From positions 186,001 to 250,000 of the forward strand of contig NZ_JAGIPG010000002.1 in assembly GCF_017877055.1 (NCBI RefSeq): DNA of 64,000 nt, read 5' to 3'. This DNA is from Neorhizobium galegae. Its GTDB lineage: Bacteria; Pseudomonadota; Alphaproteobacteria; Rhizobiales; Rhizobiaceae. Shown one piece after another: positions 26,752 through 37,160 of this stretch; position 1 is the stretch's first letter; the number at the start of each line of letters is the position of its first letter. The position numbers were made by a program, and so were the translations under genes. Below the pieces are notes generated by a model. It made no database searches, was not told the DNA's origin, and worked only from the letters and a program-made list of their open reading frames with translations.

Positions 26752-29558
26752 AGCGTGCGGGTGATATGCTCCACGCGGAAGCATTCGATCGTATCGCCGA
26801 CGCGCATGTCTTCGTAGTTCTCGAACGCCATGCCGCACTCCTGACCCATCGGCACTTCGCCGACTTCGTCCTTGAAGCGCTTGAGCGTCTTGAGCTTGCC
26901 TTCGTGGACAACGACGTTGTCGCGGATAAGGCGGACGCCGGCTCCGCGCTCGACCTTGCCTTCGACGACGCGGCAACCTGCGACCTTGCCGACCTTGGTG
27001 ATGTTGAACACTTCCAGGATCTCGGCATTGCCGATGAAGGTTTCGCGGCGTTCCGGCGAGAGCAGGCCCGACATCGCCGACTTCACGTCATCCACCAGAT
27101 CGTAGATGATGTTGTAGTAGCGGATCTCGATGCCGTTGCGCTCGGCGGCCGCACGGGCCTGGGCGTTGGCACGGACGTTGAAGCCGATGATCGCCGCATT
27201 GGATGCCTCGGCAAGCGAGATATCCGATTCCGTGATGGCGCCGGCGCCCGAGTGAACGATGCGGGCACGAACTTCATCGGTGCCGAGCTTGTCGAGCGAG
27301 GCGATGATCGCTTCGATCGAGCCCTGCACGTCACCCTTGATGACCAGCGGGAATTCCTTGAAGCCGGTATCCTGCAGCTTGCTCATCATCTGTTCGAGCG
27401 AACCGCGCTGGCCGGACTGGCGGGCAGCCGCCTTGTCGCGGGCAAGACGCTGGCGATATTCGGAAATCTCGCGAGCACGGCTTTCGTTTTCGACGACTGC
27501 GAACTTGTCGCCCGCAGCCGGCGTGCCGGAAAGACCGAGCACTTCGACCGGGGTCGCCGGTCCGGCTTCCTTGACGTGGTCGCCCTTGTCGGTGACGAGC
27601 GCGCGAACGCGGCCCCACTGATCGCCGGCAACGATGATCTGGCCCGGTCTCAGCGTACCCTTCTGGACAAGAACGGTCGCAACCGCACCGCGGCCGCGGT
27701 CGAGCTGGGCTTCGATGACGGTACCCTCGGCCGTACGGCTCGGGTCGGCCTTCAGGTCGAGGATTTCGGCCTGCAGCAGCACGGCTTCGAGCAGCTTGTC
27801 GAGGTTTGTCTTGTTCTTGGCAGAAACCTCGACGTCGAGCACTTCGCCGCCCAGCGATTCAACGAAGACTTCGTGCTGCAGAAGCTGCTGGCGGACCTTG
27901 TCCGGGTTGGCTTCGTGCTTGTCGATCTTGTTGATCGCCACGATGATCGGGACACCGGCCGCCTTGGCGTGGTTGATGGACTCGATCGTCTGCGGCATCA
28001 CGCTGTCGTCGGCCGCGACCACCAGGATCGCGATATCCGTCGCCTGCGCACCACGGGCACGCATCGCCGTGAAGGCGGCGTGGCCGGGGGTATCGATGAA
28101 GGTGATCTTCTGGCCGTTCTGTTCCACCTGATAAGCGCCGATATGCTGGGTGATGCCGCCGGCTTCGCCGGATACAACGTTGGCATGGCGGATGGCGTCG
28201 AGCAGCGAGGTCTTGCCGTGGTCGACGTGGCCCATGATGGTGACGACCGGCGGCCGCGACACCATTTCGCCGGCGTCGTCCGACTTGTTGAAGATGCCTT
28301 CTTCGACGTCGGATTCCGATACGCGCTTGACGGTATGGCCGAATTCGCCGGCGATGATCTCGGCGAGGTCGGCGTCGATGACGTCGCCCGGCTTCATCAT
28401 CTGGCCTTCCTTCATCAGGTACTTGATGACGTCGACGGCGCGTTCGGACATGCGCTGCGACAGTTCCTGAATGGTGATGGTTTCCGGCAGGATGACTTCG
28501 CGCATGACCTTTTCGCGCGTTTCCTGCATCTGGCTTCGGCGGAACTTCTCCTGCCGGCGGCGGGTCGCGGCCATCGAACGGCCACGGGCATTGCCGTCCT
28601 CGTCCGTGCTGACCGTGGTCACCGTCAGCTTGCCGCGGCGGCGTTCGTCCTCGGTCTTCGGACGGGCCGGAACCTTGGCGGGAGCAGCGACAGGGACTCG
28701 GCCGCGGCCGGGTGCGCCACGCGGCGGACCGCGATCCTCGTCTTCTTCGTCAGCACCCTTGCGGCGACCGGCAACCGGCAGTGCCGCAGGCGCGGCGCCG
28801 GGAGTTGCAGGCCGGGGAGCCTGGGGACGTGTTTCGCCCTGACGGGCGGCAGGGGCTCCAGCAACGCGCTCGACCGGCCTTTCGGCAACCGCGGGTGCAG
28901 GCGCCTCGGCCGCTGCCGGTGCCTCGACCGGCTCGACCTTGGGTTCGGCAGCGCGGCGGGCAGCCTCGGCGGCTTCCTCGATCTTGCGGCGTTCTTCCTC
29001 GACCTGGCGACGTGCCTCGTCTTCGGCGCGCTGCTTGGCCTCGATGACCTCACGCGCCTGCGCTTCCATCAAAGCGCGGCGACGGGCTTCCATCTCGCCG
29101 GCGGAAAGATCATGCAGGACGGCGCCGCCCTGACGCTGCTGCGGACGCTGCGGCTGGCTGGATTGCTGCGGACGCTGCGGCTGGTTGGGCTGCTGCGGGC
29201 GCTGCGGTTGATTGGATTGCGGCGGGCGCTGGTTCTGCTGCGGCCGTGCATTCTGCGAGCCCGGCTGGTGGATGCGCGCCACCGGAGCGGCTGGCTGCTG
29301 CGGCTGTGGCGGACGCTGGGGCGCGACCGGCTGTGCGACAGCCTCGACCACCCGCGGTGCGGGCGCCGGGGCTACAGGCGTGATTGCAGGCTTTTCGTCC
29401 AGCGGCCGGGTCGGCCGCCGCTTGACTGTTTCGACGACGACGGCCTTGGTGCGGCCGCGACCCATGTCCTGGCGGACGGTACCCTGGCTCATCCCAGATG
29501 GCTTCAGTGTAAGGGTCTTCTTTACGCCGAGTGTCTTATCGTCTTTGTTGTCGGTCAT
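26748..29558 (-). CDS. infB: Translation initiation factor IF-2
   Basis: GTPase that places initiator tRNA on the ribosome. It has 936 residues. The N-terminal half is an Ala/Pro/Gln/Arg-rich, low-complexity segment, and its translation-coupled start is 100 bp after ylxR. GTPase motifs: P-loop GHVDHGKT near residue 442, switch [10 protein letters not shown], and NKIDK. The C-terminal domains II and IF2-C follow, ending EHITRTL. It is the fourth gene of rimP-nusA-ylxR-infB. Confidence 0.98.
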   Translation of the reverse strand: MTDNKDDKTLGVKKTLTLKPSGMSQGTVRQDMGRGRTKAVVVETVKRRPTRPLDEKPAITPVAPAPAPRVVEAVAQPVAPQRPPQPQQPAAPVARIHQPGSQNARPQQNQRPPQSNQPQRPQQPNQPQRPQQSSQPQRPQQRQGGAVLHDLSAGEMEARRRALMEAQAREVIEAKQRAEDEARRQVEEERRKIEEAAEAARRAAEPKVEPVEAPAAAEAPAPAVAERPVERVAGAPAARQGETRPQAPRPATPGAAPAALPVAGRRKGADEEDEDRGPPRGAPGRGRVPVAAPAKVPARPKTEDERRRGKLTVTTVSTDEDGNARGRSMAATRRRQEKFRRSQMQETREKVMREVILPETITIQELSQRMSERAVDVIKYLMKEGQMMKPGDVIDADLAEIIAGEFGHTVKRVSESDVEEGIFNKSDDAGEMVSRPPVVTIMGHVDHGKTSLLDAIRHANVVSGEAGGITQHIGAYQVEQNGQKITFIDTPGHAAFTAMRARGAQATDIAILVVAADDSVMPQTIESINHAKAAGVPIIVAINKIDKHEANPDKVRQQLLQHEVFVESLGGEVLDVEVSAKNKTNLDKLLEAVLLQAEILDLKADPSRTAEGTVIEAQLDRGRGAVATVLVQKGTLRPGQIIVAGDQWGRVRALVTDKGDHVKEAGPATPVEVLGLSGTPAAGDKFAVVENESRAREISEYRQRLARDKAAARQSGQRGSLEQMMSKLQDTGFKEFPLVIKGDVQGSIEAIIASLDKLGTDEVRARIVHSGAGAITESDISLAEASNAAIIGFNVRANAQARAAAERNGIEIRYYNIIYDLVDDVKSAMSGLLSPERRETFIGNAEILEVFNITKVGKVAGCRVVEGKVERGAGVRLIRDNVVVHEGKLKTLKRFKDEVGEVPMGQECGMAFENYEDMRVGDTIECFRVEHITRTL

Positions 29559-29658
29559 TCCGTTCCTGTTCCTTCGGACAGGAACGGATGGAAGCCATCA
29601 GAACCCGTCGTTTAATCCGTACATATCGATGTGCGTCCGGCTAAAGCCGGTGACCGCG

Positions 29659-30363
29659 TCATTGTTTCGGCATGTCAGCGACACCTTTTGTCTGGGACAG
29701 ACCGCCCATGCGGTACTGTTCAAGCAGGTTTGCGCGCTTCACTACACCCTCACCCGCCTGCCCCGCAAGCGCGCAGGCATGGATAAAAGCATTCTGGCCC
29801 ATCACTTCGTCCAATTCAGCGCTCGTGAAGAGCGAAAAGGACGGAATGTCTTCCCCGGTATTCGAACCGAGCTTCCAGGCCTTGCGGGCCTGGTCTATTT
29901 TTCTCACTCCGTCGGCGGCCGCATCGGCCGCATGGAACACTGCAAGTGCCGCGCCCGAGCGCACGGCGGCGTCCACTTTCGTGGCGCCGGTGACGAATTG
30001 GCTCGCCTTGCGCGCCATGTTCATCATGCCGACGAGATCGGCGGCGAGCAGGCGATCGACCAGCGCGCCGAGATCCGCATCCGCCTTCGCCTCGGTCTTG
30101 AGAGCCCGGGCGAAAAGCTTCTTCTGAACCGCACGGTCGACGAGCGACCGTTCGGCCTTGATCCAGCAACCGCGGCCCGGAAGCTGGCGCTTCAGATCGG
30201 GCACGACCTGGCCGTTCGGACCGGCCACGAAGCGGATCAGCGTTTCCGGCGATCCCGCCTCGCGGGTGACGATGCAGGTACGGTCGTTCACGACGATCTC
30301 GCCCAGGTCATCATCGACAGGTCCGTTTTCGGTTGCGTCCGGCTCATTCGCGAGCGGGATCAT
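29659..30363 (-). CDS. YlxR (DUF448) RNA-binding protein with L7Ae-like domain
   Basis: A 234-residue protein. The DUF448/YlxR domain is at about residues 25-110, with RTCIVTREAG (a variant of the CRVTG motif) and LPGRGCWIK. A second part, about residues 115-210, resembles an L7Ae/L30e-type fold (LVGMMNMARKASQFVTGATKV, ALAVFHAADAA). Fused forms are common in alphaproteobacteria. YlxR sits between nusA and infB in most bacteria and influences transcription or RNase P, but its precise role in rhizobia is not known. It overlaps nusA by 4 bases (ATGA). Confidence 0.93.
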   Translation of the reverse strand: MIPLANEPDATENGPVDDDLGEIVVNDRTCIVTREAGSPETLIRFVAGPNGQVVPDLKRQLPGRGCWIKAERSLVDRAVQKKLFARALKTEAKADADLGALVDRLLAADLVGMMNMARKASQFVTGATKVDAAVRSGAALAVFHAADAAADGVRKIDQARKAWKLGSNTGEDIPSFSLFTSAELDEVMGQNAFIHACALAGQAGEGVVKRANLLEQYRMGGLSQTKGVADMPKQ

Positions 30364-31976
30364 TCCTGCTCGACGGCGTCCGCCTCCTCCGCTTCAGCTT
30401 CCGGCTCCGCGGCACCCTTTGCGAGGTCTTCCTCGGTGATCCAGCCTGCCGACAGGCGGGCCTGGACGATCATGTTCTCGGCTTCGACGCGGGAAACGTC
30501 GAACTTCGAGAACAGGCCTTCGAACTTCTTGGTCACGCCGTCCTTGCGTTCGCTCCAGCCGACGAGGTCGTCGGCAGCGCAACCGGCAAAATCTTCGATC
30601 GTCTTGATGCCGTCCTCGCCGAGCGCGACGAGCATCTGGGCGTTCAGGCCGTCGATCTGGCGCAACTCGTCCTGGACGCCGAGTTCCTTGCGCTTGGCGT
30701 CCATCTCGGCTTCGATCCGCTCCAGGTATTCGCGGGCGCGGGTCTGGATTTCGGTTGCGGTGTCTTCGTCGAAACCGTCGATCGAGGAGATTTCGTCGAG
30801 ATCGACGTAAGCCAGTTCCTCGACCTGCGCAAAACCTTCCGAAGCCAACACCTGGCCGACCATTTCGTCGACGTCGAGGGCCTCCATGAAGAGGTTGGTG
30901 CGCTCGTTGAATTCCTTCTGGCGGCGCTCGGACTCTTCAGCTTCCGTCATGATGTCGATGTCCCAGCCGGTCAGCTGCGACGCGAGACGGACGTTCTGGC
31001 CGCGGCGGCCGATGGCAAGCGACAGCTGCTCGTCCGGAACCACGACTTCGATGCGCTCCGCATCCTCGTCGAGAACCACCTTGGCGACTTCGGCCGGCTG
31101 CAGCGCGTTGACGATGAACGACGCCGGATCCTGGGACCACGGAATGATGTCGATCTTCTCGCCCTGCAATTCGCCGACGACGGCCTGGACGCGCGAACCG
31201 CGCATACCGACGCAGGCGCCGACCGGATCGATCGACGAGTCGTTCGAGATCACGGCGATCTTGGCGCGCGAACCCGGATCGCGGGCGACCGACTTGATCT
31301 GGATGATGCCGTCGTAGATTTCCGGCACTTCCATGGTGAACAGCTTCACCATGAACTGCGGATGGGTACGCGACAGGAAGATCTGCGGGCCGCGCTGTTC
31401 GCGACGGACATCATAGACGTATGCGCGGACGCGATCGCCATAACGCATGTTCTCGCGCGGGATCATCTCGTCGCGGCGGATGATGCCTTCGCCGCGGCCG
31501 AGGTCGACGATGACGTTGCCGTATTCGACGCGCTTGACGGTGCCGTTGATGATTTCGCCGACGCGGTCCTTGAACTCGTCGAACTGGCGGTCGCGCTCGG
31601 CTTCACGCACCTTCTGGACGATGACCTGCTTCGCCGACTGGGCGGCGATGCGGCCGAAATCCATCGGCGGCAGCGGATCGGCGATGAAGTCGCCGATCTT
31701 GGCATCGACGTTGCGGTCGAGCGCGAGAGCCAGCGGGATCTGCGTGCCGTAGTCCTCGGCGTGCTCGACGACTTCCAGCAGGCGCTGGAGCCGGATTTCG
31801 CCGGTCTTGGAATTGATGTCGGCGCGGATATTGGTTTCCGAGCCGTAGCGGGAGCGGGCAGCCTTCTGGATGGCGTCGGCCATCGCAGCCAGCACGATCT
31901 CGCGGTCGATGACCTTTTCGCGCGCCACTGCATCCGCGATCTGCAGAAGTTCAAGCCGGTTCGCACTCACTGCCAT
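30360..31976 (-). CDS. nusA: Transcription termination/antitermination factor NusA
   Basis: RNA polymerase-associated factor that modulates pausing, termination and rRNA antitermination. It has 538 residues from the ATG at 31976, which has GGAG 10 bases before it. The order of domains is NusA-N, S1 (about residues 135-195), two KH domains ([14 protein letters not shown] and [22 protein letters not shown]), and acidic C-terminal repeats. It lies 66 bp after rimP and overlaps ylxR by 4 bases. A strong hairpin-terminator in the rimP leader could give NusA-dependent feedback. Confidence 0.97.
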   Translation of the reverse strand: MAVSANRLELLQIADAVAREKVIDREIVLAAMADAIQKAARSRYGSETNIRADINSKTGEIRLQRLLEVVEHAEDYGTQIPLALALDRNVDAKIGDFIADPLPPMDFGRIAAQSAKQVIVQKVREAERDRQFDEFKDRVGEIINGTVKRVEYGNVIVDLGRGEGIIRRDEMIPRENMRYGDRVRAYVYDVRREQRGPQIFLSRTHPQFMVKLFTMEVPEIYDGIIQIKSVARDPGSRAKIAVISNDSSIDPVGACVGMRGSRVQAVVGELQGEKIDIIPWSQDPASFIVNALQPAEVAKVVLDEDAERIEVVVPDEQLSLAIGRRGQNVRLASQLTGWDIDIMTEAEESERRQKEFNERTNLFMEALDVDEMVGQVLASEGFAQVEELAYVDLDEISSIDGFDEDTATEIQTRAREYLERIEAEMDAKRKELGVQDELRQIDGLNAQMLVALGEDGIKTIEDFAGCAADDLVGWSERKDGVTKKFEGLFSKFDVSRVEAENMIVQARLSAGWITEEDLAKGAAEPEAEAEEADAVEQE

Positions 31977-32042
31977 TGTCGTTGGTCTCCGTAGGTCAAA
32001 CGATGAGGCCTTTCCGGGGAAAGGCACAAGTCTCTGTTCGGT

Positions 32043-32633
32043 TTATTCGTCTTCTGCTTCTTCGTTCTGGTTCGCGGCCTGCGCCTTGGCGAGCTTGTCG
32101 GCCCGAAGCGCGTCGCGGATCAGATCGTCGGTCAGAATGAGCTTTGCCTCGGCCAGTGCCGAAAACGGGATCGTCACCCGCGGTTCCTCGCCATAGGCGA
32201 CCTGATCCCGCTCGATCGTGAAACCGTCCGTATCGCTTTCGGTAATCCTGCCGCGGAACCGCTTGCGGTTGTCGATCATGATCGACGTTTCGCATTTGAC
32301 CAGGTGGTTCAGCCAGCGGGTAAAATCCGACTTGCGGACCATCGGGCGGTCGATGCCCGGCGAGGACACTTCCAGATGATACTCCCGATCGATCGGATCT
32401 TCTACATCCAGGACCGGCGAAATCGCCACGGATACGGCCTCGCAGCCCTCGACGTCCATGGTGCCGTCGTTGCGCTCGGCCATGATCTGCAGCGTTGCGC
32501 CGTTCTGGTTCAGCATCCTCACACGCACCAGGCGATAGTCCATGGCGGTCAGCACGGGCTCGATGATTTCGGCGACCCTCAGGTCAAGCCCGGTCTCGAT
32601 GATGAGCCGCGGCTCGTATTCGGTTTGCGGCAT
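32043..32633 (-). CDS. rimP: Ribosome maturation factor RimP
   Basis: Aids 30S subunit maturation. It has 196 residues. Typical blocks: [16 protein letters not shown] at residues 12-27, [23 protein letters not shown] around residue 75-95, and an Asp/Glu-rich tail. The ATG at 32633 has GGAG 5 bases before it; a second in-frame ATG at 32651 is less well placed. It is the first gene of rimP-nusA-ylxR-infB, behind the promoter at 32756-32784 and the leader terminator at 32698-32729. Confidence 0.95.
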   Translation of the reverse strand: MPQTEYEPRLIIETGLDLRVAEIIEPVLTAMDYRLVRVRMLNQNGATLQIMAERNDGTMDVEGCEAVSVAISPVLDVEDPIDREYHLEVSSPGIDRPMVRKSDFTRWLNHLVKCETSIMIDNRKRFRGRITESDTDGFTIERDQVAYGEEPRVTIPFSALAEAKLILTDDLIRDALRADKLAKAQAANQNEEAEDE

Positions 32634-32697
32634 AAGCTCTCCGGCAATCATTGCCCCATGGCTGGGCCCAATGTCTGGGTTACAGTGATCGCCTAAC

Positions 32698-32729
32698 AAA
32701 AAAGAGCGGGTCCGGTGGGGCCCACTCTT
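32698..32729 (-). terminator. Leader terminator/attenuator before rimP-nusA
   Basis: On the minus strand, AAGAGTGGG pairs with CCCGCTCTT (9 bp, one G-U pair) around a 10-base loop, followed by U6. It lies about 20 bp after the predicted transcript start and 65 bp before rimP. No gene ends here, so it is best read as an attenuator of the rimP-nusA operon. Confidence 0.65.
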
Positions 32730-32755
32730 CATCGGACGATCAAGAATATGGGGTG

Positions 32756-32784
32756 CATATACGCTTTCAGACCCCCGATTGCAA
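32756..32784 (-). promoter_or_regulatory. Sigma-70-type promoter of the rimP-nusA-infB operon
   Basis: A -35 element TTGCAA, a 17-bp spacer, and a -10 element TATATG on the minus strand. The predicted start, about 32749, leads into the hairpin-terminator at 32729-32698 and then into rimP. Confidence 0.7.
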
Positions 32785-32874
32785 GAGTCGCATATTCTGG
32801 GGGCGGGGCGACTGGAATTTGGTTCTGCCAGGTCTATAACCGTTTGGAACGACGCACGAAAGAACGAGGACAAA

Positions 32875-34506
32875 GTGCCCGATCGGATATCGACCCTGGC
32901 TCCCTTCAGGCACCAAACCTTCAGAACGATCTGGATCGCCAGCCTCGCCTCCAATTTCGGCAGCCTGATTCAGGCTGTCGGCGCGGCGTGGATGATGACC
33001 TCGATCACCGATTCCGAGGACATGGTCGCACTGGTCCAGGCCTCGACGGCGCTGCCGATCATGCTCTTTTCGCTGATTGCAGGCGCGCTGGCCGATAACG
33101 TCAACCGCCGCACCCTGATGCTGACGGCGCAGTTCTTCATGCTTACCGTCTCACTTACGCTGACGGTCTTCGCCTATCTCGACCTGCTGACGCCCTGGCT
33201 GCTTTTGACATTCACCTTCCTGCTCGGCTGTGGCGTGGCGCTCAACAATCCGGCCTGGCAGGCCTCGGTCGGCGACATGGTGCCCCGCGAGGTCTTGCCG
33301 GCTGCGGTGACGATCAACAGTGTCGGCTTCAACATCACCCGCAGCGTCGGCCCCGCGATCGGTGGCGCGATCGTCGCGGCTGCCGGTGCTGCCGCCGCGT
33401 TCGCTGCCAATTCCATGAGCTATTTCGCTCTGATCTATGCATTGATCCGCTGGAAGCCGGAAGGCCGCGACAATGCGCTGCCGCGCGAGACGCTTCTGCG
33501 GGCGCTGTCGGCCGGCCTCGGCTACGTCGTCATGTCGCCCAACATTCTCAACGTGCTGTTCCGGGGCCTTGTTTTCGGCCTCTCGGCGAGCGCCGTCCTG
33601 GCGCTTCTGCCGATCGTCGCGCGCGACCTGGTCTCCGGCGGCCCGTTGACCTACGGCATCATGCTCGGAGCCTTCGGTGTCGGTGCGATCGCCGGCGCCA
33701 TGGGCAATTCACGCCTGCGCGAAAAGCTGTCGAGCGAGTCGATCGTCCGCCTGTCCTTTCTCGGGTTTGCCGCGAGCGCCGCGATCATCGGCATGAGTTC
33801 AAGCACGCTCTTGACCGCGATCGTCCTGCTCGTGCCCGGCGCCTGCTGGGTTCTGGCTCTGTCGTTGTTCAACACGACCGTGCAGCTTTCGACGCCGCGC
33901 TGGGTGGTCGCCCGCGCGCTTTCCTTCTATCAGACGGCGACGTTCGGGGGCATTGCCGGCGGAAGCTGGGTGTGGGGCATCCTGTCCGATACGTTCGGCG
34001 TCTCGATCGCGCTGACATTATCGAGCCTTGTCATGCTGCTTGGCGCCGTGATCGGCATGCGCCTGCCGTTGCCTCAGTTCAGCGATGCCAATCTCGATCC
34101 GCTCAACCGCTTCAACGTGCCGATGCTGAGCCTCGACCTGCAGCCACGCAGCGGACCCATCGTCTCCCTGGTGGACTATACCATCGCCGACGAGGACGTG
34201 CCGGAGTTCCTGACGCTGATGTCGCAGCGACGCCGTATTCGCATCCGCGATGGCGCGCGGCAATGGGCGCTGATGCGCGACTTGGAACATCCGGAAATCT
34301 GGACGGAGACCTATCACACCGCCACCTGGGCCGACTATGTGCGCCACAACCAGCGCCGCACCCAGGCGGATGCCGAGGTCTGGGACGCGATCCGCATTCT
34401 TCATCGCGGCGAAGAAGGCCCTCGCGTCCACCGGTTGATCGAGCGTCAGACAATCCCGCCGAGCGACGACATTTTCCACAAGTCGCCGCCCGACCTGCAC
34501 CACTAG
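32875..34506 (+). CDS. MFS exporter (MFS_3/EntS-like) with C-terminal ABM-like domain
   Basis: A 543-residue membrane protein. The 12-helix major-facilitator part covers about residues 15-405, with [14 protein letters not shown] as the MFS loop A motif. A cytoplasmic C-terminal part of about 110 residues ([38 protein letters not shown]) resembles an antibiotic-biosynthesis-monooxygenase/dimeric alpha-beta-barrel domain, seen in this exporter subgroup. It starts at a GTG with GAGG close upstream; the alternative ATG at 32779 lacks such a site. The GNAT gene begins 5 bp after its stop, so the two are probably co-transcribed. Confidence 0.8.
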   Translation: MPDRISTLAPFRHQTFRTIWIASLASNFGSLIQAVGAAWMMTSITDSEDMVALVQASTALPIMLFSLIAGALADNVNRRTLMLTAQFFMLTVSLTLTVFAYLDLLTPWLLLTFTFLLGCGVALNNPAWQASVGDMVPREVLPAAVTINSVGFNITRSVGPAIGGAIVAAAGAAAAFAANSMSYFALIYALIRWKPEGRDNALPRETLLRALSAGLGYVVMSPNILNVLFRGLVFGLSASAVLALLPIVARDLVSGGPLTYGIMLGAFGVGAIAGAMGNSRLREKLSSESIVRLSFLGFAASAAIIGMSSSTLLTAIVLLVPGACWVLALSLFNTTVQLSTPRWVVARALSFYQTATFGGIAGGSWVWGILSDTFGVSIALTLSSLVMLLGAVIGMRLPLPQFSDANLDPLNRFNVPMLSLDLQPRSGPIVSLVDYTIADEDVPEFLTLMSQRRRIRIRDGARQWALMRDLEHPEIWTETYHTATWADYVRHNQRRTQADAEVWDAIRILHRGEEGPRVHRLIERQTIPPSDDIFHKSPPDLHH

Positions 34507-34511
34507 ATCCG

Positions 34512-34967
34512 ATGTTTTCCTTCCGAAAAGCCTGCCGCTCCGACCTTCCCGCTATCATCGACCTGCTAGTGGACGATATGCTGGGCCAGTCCCGCGAAGT
34601 CGTTTCCGATCCGATCGATCCACGCTACGAACAGGCCTTCGCGGCGATCGCGGCCGACCAAAATCAGCTTCTGGCTGTTGCCGTAGACCGAGAAGACAAG
34701 ATCGTCGGCTGCCTACAGCTTTCCTTCATTCCTGGTCTGTCGCGCACCGGCATGTGGCGCGGCCAGATCGAGAGCGTGCGAGTTGCCGCGAGCGAGCGCG
34801 GCACCGGCCTGGGATCGCAGTTCATCGAATGGGCGGTGGAAAGGGCCTCAGAGCGCGGATGCCAACTGGTGCAGCTCACGTCCGACAAGGGCCGGTCGGA
34901 TGCCATCCGTTTTTACGAGAAGCTTGGCTTCACTGCGAGCCATGAGGGGCTGAAGCGCAGCCTCTGA
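34512..34967 (+). CDS. GNAT family N-acetyltransferase
   Basis: A 151-residue acetyl-CoA-dependent acetyltransferase. The acetyl-CoA-binding motif A is SVRVAASERGTGLGSQFIEW at about residues 92-111. Motif B follows as RSDAIRFYEKLGF. The acceptor substrate is unknown. It follows the MFS exporter by 5 bp, so an acetylation-plus-export unit (as for toxic metabolites) is possible, but unproven. Its stop lies directly beside the stop of the convergent transglycosylase gene. Confidence 0.88.
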   Translation: MFSFRKACRSDLPAIIDLLVDDMLGQSREVVSDPIDPRYEQAFAAIAADQNQLLAVAVDREDKIVGCLQLSFIPGLSRTGMWRGQIESVRVAASERGTGLGSQFIEWAVERASERGCQLVQLTSDKGRSDAIRFYEKLGFTASHEGLKRSL

Positions 34968-36191
34968 CTACCGGATTTTTCCCTTGAGCGACGGATCGGG
35001 AAAACAGGTCGGGGCAATGCCGTTCTTCGCCTGCCAGTCCCCGAGCGAACGGCGGGTCTTGTAGCCGGGCAGGCCGTCGACATTGCCGACATCGTATCCC
35101 TTGGCGACCAGCGCCTTCTGCATGGCGAGCACGTCGGAGCGCAGCATCTTGCCGACATCGCCCCAGGGTGCCTGGAAAGGTCCTGCGCCCGAGGCGATCC
35201 GGTCGGCCAGGTTGCCGATGAACAGCGCGTAGAGGTCGGAATTGTTGTATTCTTTGATCACGTAGAAATTCGGCGTCACCACGAATTCCGGCCCGTTGCG
35301 CCCCGCCGGCACCAGCATCATGCCGTCCGCCTTGAGGTCGGCTGCGGGAAACGCCTTGCCGGAAATGCGGGTGATGCCGGTCGCCGCCCAGGCCGAGATC
35401 GGCTTGGCGAGATCCGGCCCTTCCTGCGCGCAGGAGACCTTTGCCGGGATAGCCACTTCGAAACCCCAATCGCGGCCGCGCTGCCAGCCTTCCTTCTGCA
35501 GGTAGTGGGCGATCGAGGCGAGCGCGTCCGGCACCGAATTCCAGATGTCGGGACGTCCGTCGCCATCGAAGTCGACGGCATATTTCAGATAGCTCGATGG
35601 CATGAACTGCGGCTGTCCGAGCGCGCCGGCCCAGGATCCCTTCATCGTGCCCGGATCGACATCGCCCCGCTCGATCATCTTCAGGGCCGCGATCAGTTCC
35701 TCGCGGAACATGTCCTTGCGGGTCGACATGAAGGCCTTGGTCGCCAGTACCTGCACGGCTGAATACGGCATCCGCGCCTTGCCGAACCCGGATTCGCGCC
35801 CCCAGATGGCGACGACGATCTCGCCCGGCACGCCATAGGCCGCCTCGATCTTCTTCAGCGTCGCCGAATAGGTGGAGGCCAGCCCTCGGCCGGTTTCAGC
35901 GAGCCCCTGCAGCCGCTTTTCGGAAAAATAGGCGCCGGGCGAGGAAAACTCCGCCTGGCTCTGGTCCTGCTGCTTCGACGGCTCCGAACCCGGCGGCACC
36001 AGGTCCGGCAGGTCCCAGTTCAGCGTCACGCCCTGAAAGGCGGTCTTCAACGTCTTCTCCGAAATCCCCGCCTTTTTGGCCGCAGAGCCTAGATCGCCGG
36101 CGATCCATCGCTGGAACTGCTTTTCGACATCGGGACGGTTCTGGGCAAGCGCGGGAAGGGGGAGGAGGGTTGTGACTACGGCGAAAACCAA
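34968..36191 (-). CDS. MltB-type lytic murein transglycosylase with PG-binding domain
   Basis: Cleaves peptidoglycan between MurNAc and GlcNAc, in the periplasm. About 407 residues. The catalytic Glu is in WGRESGFGK, followed by GSWAGALGQPQFMPSSYL and DFDGDGRPDIWNSVPDALAS. The C-terminal PG-binding domain contains QKALVAKGYDVGNVDGLPG. The N-terminus is a problem: the signal peptide (ALVFAVVTTLLPLPALAQ) is preceded by no ATG or GTG close by. The TTG at 36191 is the nearest possible start. The 210-bp inverted-repeat element at 36213-36422 begins just upstream, so it may have displaced the original start. Longer frames run through the repeat. Confidence 0.85.
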   Translation of the reverse strand: MVFAVVTTLLPLPALAQNRPDVEKQFQRWIAGDLGSAAKKAGISEKTLKTAFQGVTLNWDLPDLVPPGSEPSKQQDQSQAEFSSPGAYFSEKRLQGLAETGRGLASTYSATLKKIEAAYGVPGEIVVAIWGRESGFGKARMPYSAVQVLATKAFMSTRKDMFREELIAALKMIERGDVDPGTMKGSWAGALGQPQFMPSSYLKYAVDFDGDGRPDIWNSVPDALASIAHYLQKEGWQRGRDWGFEVAIPAKVSCAQEGPDLAKPISAWAATGITRISGKAFPAADLKADGMMLVPAGRNGPEFVVTPNFYVIKEYNNSDLYALFIGNLADRIASGAGPFQAPWGDVGKMLRSDVLAMQKALVAKGYDVGNVDGLPGYKTRRSLGDWQAKNGIAPTCFPDPSLKGKIR

Positions 36192-36212
36192 TGCGGGCGC
36201 TCGCCTGGAGAC

Positions 36213-36422
36213 ACCCCCCTCTGTCCTGCCGGGTATCTCCCCCTCAAGGGGGGAGATCGGATTGGGCGGGTGTCCTGCCCAAATCGCAGCAAGCGATGGG
36301 CAGAGGCGCAGAACACATCTCTTGATGGAGGTTGGTGCAGGTCGTGAAACAGGGAGTGAAGGGCGTGCCTCCAGCCGATCTCCCCTCTTGAGGGGGAGAT
36401 GCCCGGCAGGGCAGAGGGGGGT
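36213..36422. repeat. Rhizobial-type 210-bp intergenic inverted repeat
   Basis: Two 48-bp arms (36213-36260 and 36375-36422) are reverse complements with 3 mismatches. They read, in outline, ACCCCCCTCTG, CCTGCCGGG, TCTCCCCCTCAAG. A 114-bp spacer separates them. Half of the arm recurs at 42877-42913 before pheA. It resembles dispersed intergenic mosaic elements of rhizobia (compare RIME-type elements). It lies between recR and the transglycosylase gene and may contribute to that gene's odd start. Confidence 0.85.
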
Positions 36423-36502
36423 ATCCTTGCTCAACGTTATCCGCATCAAGGCTCCAACCAGCGAGGCAGATGGGGTACGTCTCCACATACTCGATGCTTC
36501 CT

Positions 36503-37108
36503 CTAAATCGCCGTCCGCGCTCGAAGCGCCGCCGTCAGCGTGCCCTCGTCGAGATAATCGAGCTCCCCGCCGACCGGCACGCCATGCGCCAGCCGCGTGA
36601 TCTTCACGTCGATCCCCGAAAGCTGGTCGGTAATATAGTGTGCCGTGGTCTGCCCCTCGACGGTCGCGTTGACCGCGATGATGATCTCGCGGATGACGCC
36701 CTCGTTCACCCGGTCGATCAGCCCGCGGATGTTGAGATCATCCGGCCCGACGCCGTCGAGCGGCGAGAGCGTGCCGCCGAGCACGTGATAGGTCGTGTTC
36801 ATGGCGCCCGCCCGCTCCAGTGCCCAGAGGTCGGAAACGTCTTCGACGACGATCAGCATCGTCTGGTCGCGGCGGATATCGGTGCAGACGGTGCAGGGAT
36901 CGACGGTATCGACATTGCCGCAGCGCGGGCAGATCTTCACCTTGTCATAGGCCTCGCCCATGGCGCTCGAAAGCGGCCCCAGCAGCTGTTCCTTCTTCTT
37001 GATCAGATGCAGCGCCGCCCGGCGCGCCGAGCGCGGTCCGAGGCCTGGGACCTTTGCCAGAAGCTGGATGAGTTTTTCGATTTCGGGGCCGGTGACTCGC
37101 TTTGCCAT
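36503..37108 (-). CDS. recR: Recombination protein RecR
   Basis: With RecF and RecO, loads RecA at gaps during recombinational repair. It has 201 residues. The helix-hairpin-helix is [16 protein letters not shown] at about residues 20-36. The zinc finger has [16 protein letters not shown], and the Toprim domain includes [12 protein letters not shown]. It belongs to the dnaX-ybaB-recR cluster, on the same strand, though the divergently placed MOSC gene at 37161-37772 separates it from ybaB here. A GGGAG site precedes the ATG. Confidence 0.97.
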   Translation of the reverse strand: MAKRVTGPEIEKLIQLLAKVPGLGPRSARRAALHLIKKKEQLLGPLSSAMGEAYDKVKICPRCGNVDTVDPCTVCTDIRRDQTMLIVVEDVSDLWALERAGAMNTTYHVLGGTLSPLDGVGPDDLNIRGLIDRVNEGVIREIIIAVNATVEGQTTAHYITDQLSGIDVKITRLAHGVPVGGELDYLDEGTLTAALRARTAI

Positions 37109-37160
37109 GTTCTCCCTTTAGCCCATATGCTTGAAAAACGGAATCGCGGAAGGACCGCTC

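Noticed and set aside
26703..29615. A 970-residue plus-strand frame opposite infB
   Set aside because: IF-2 is unmistakable on the minus strand.
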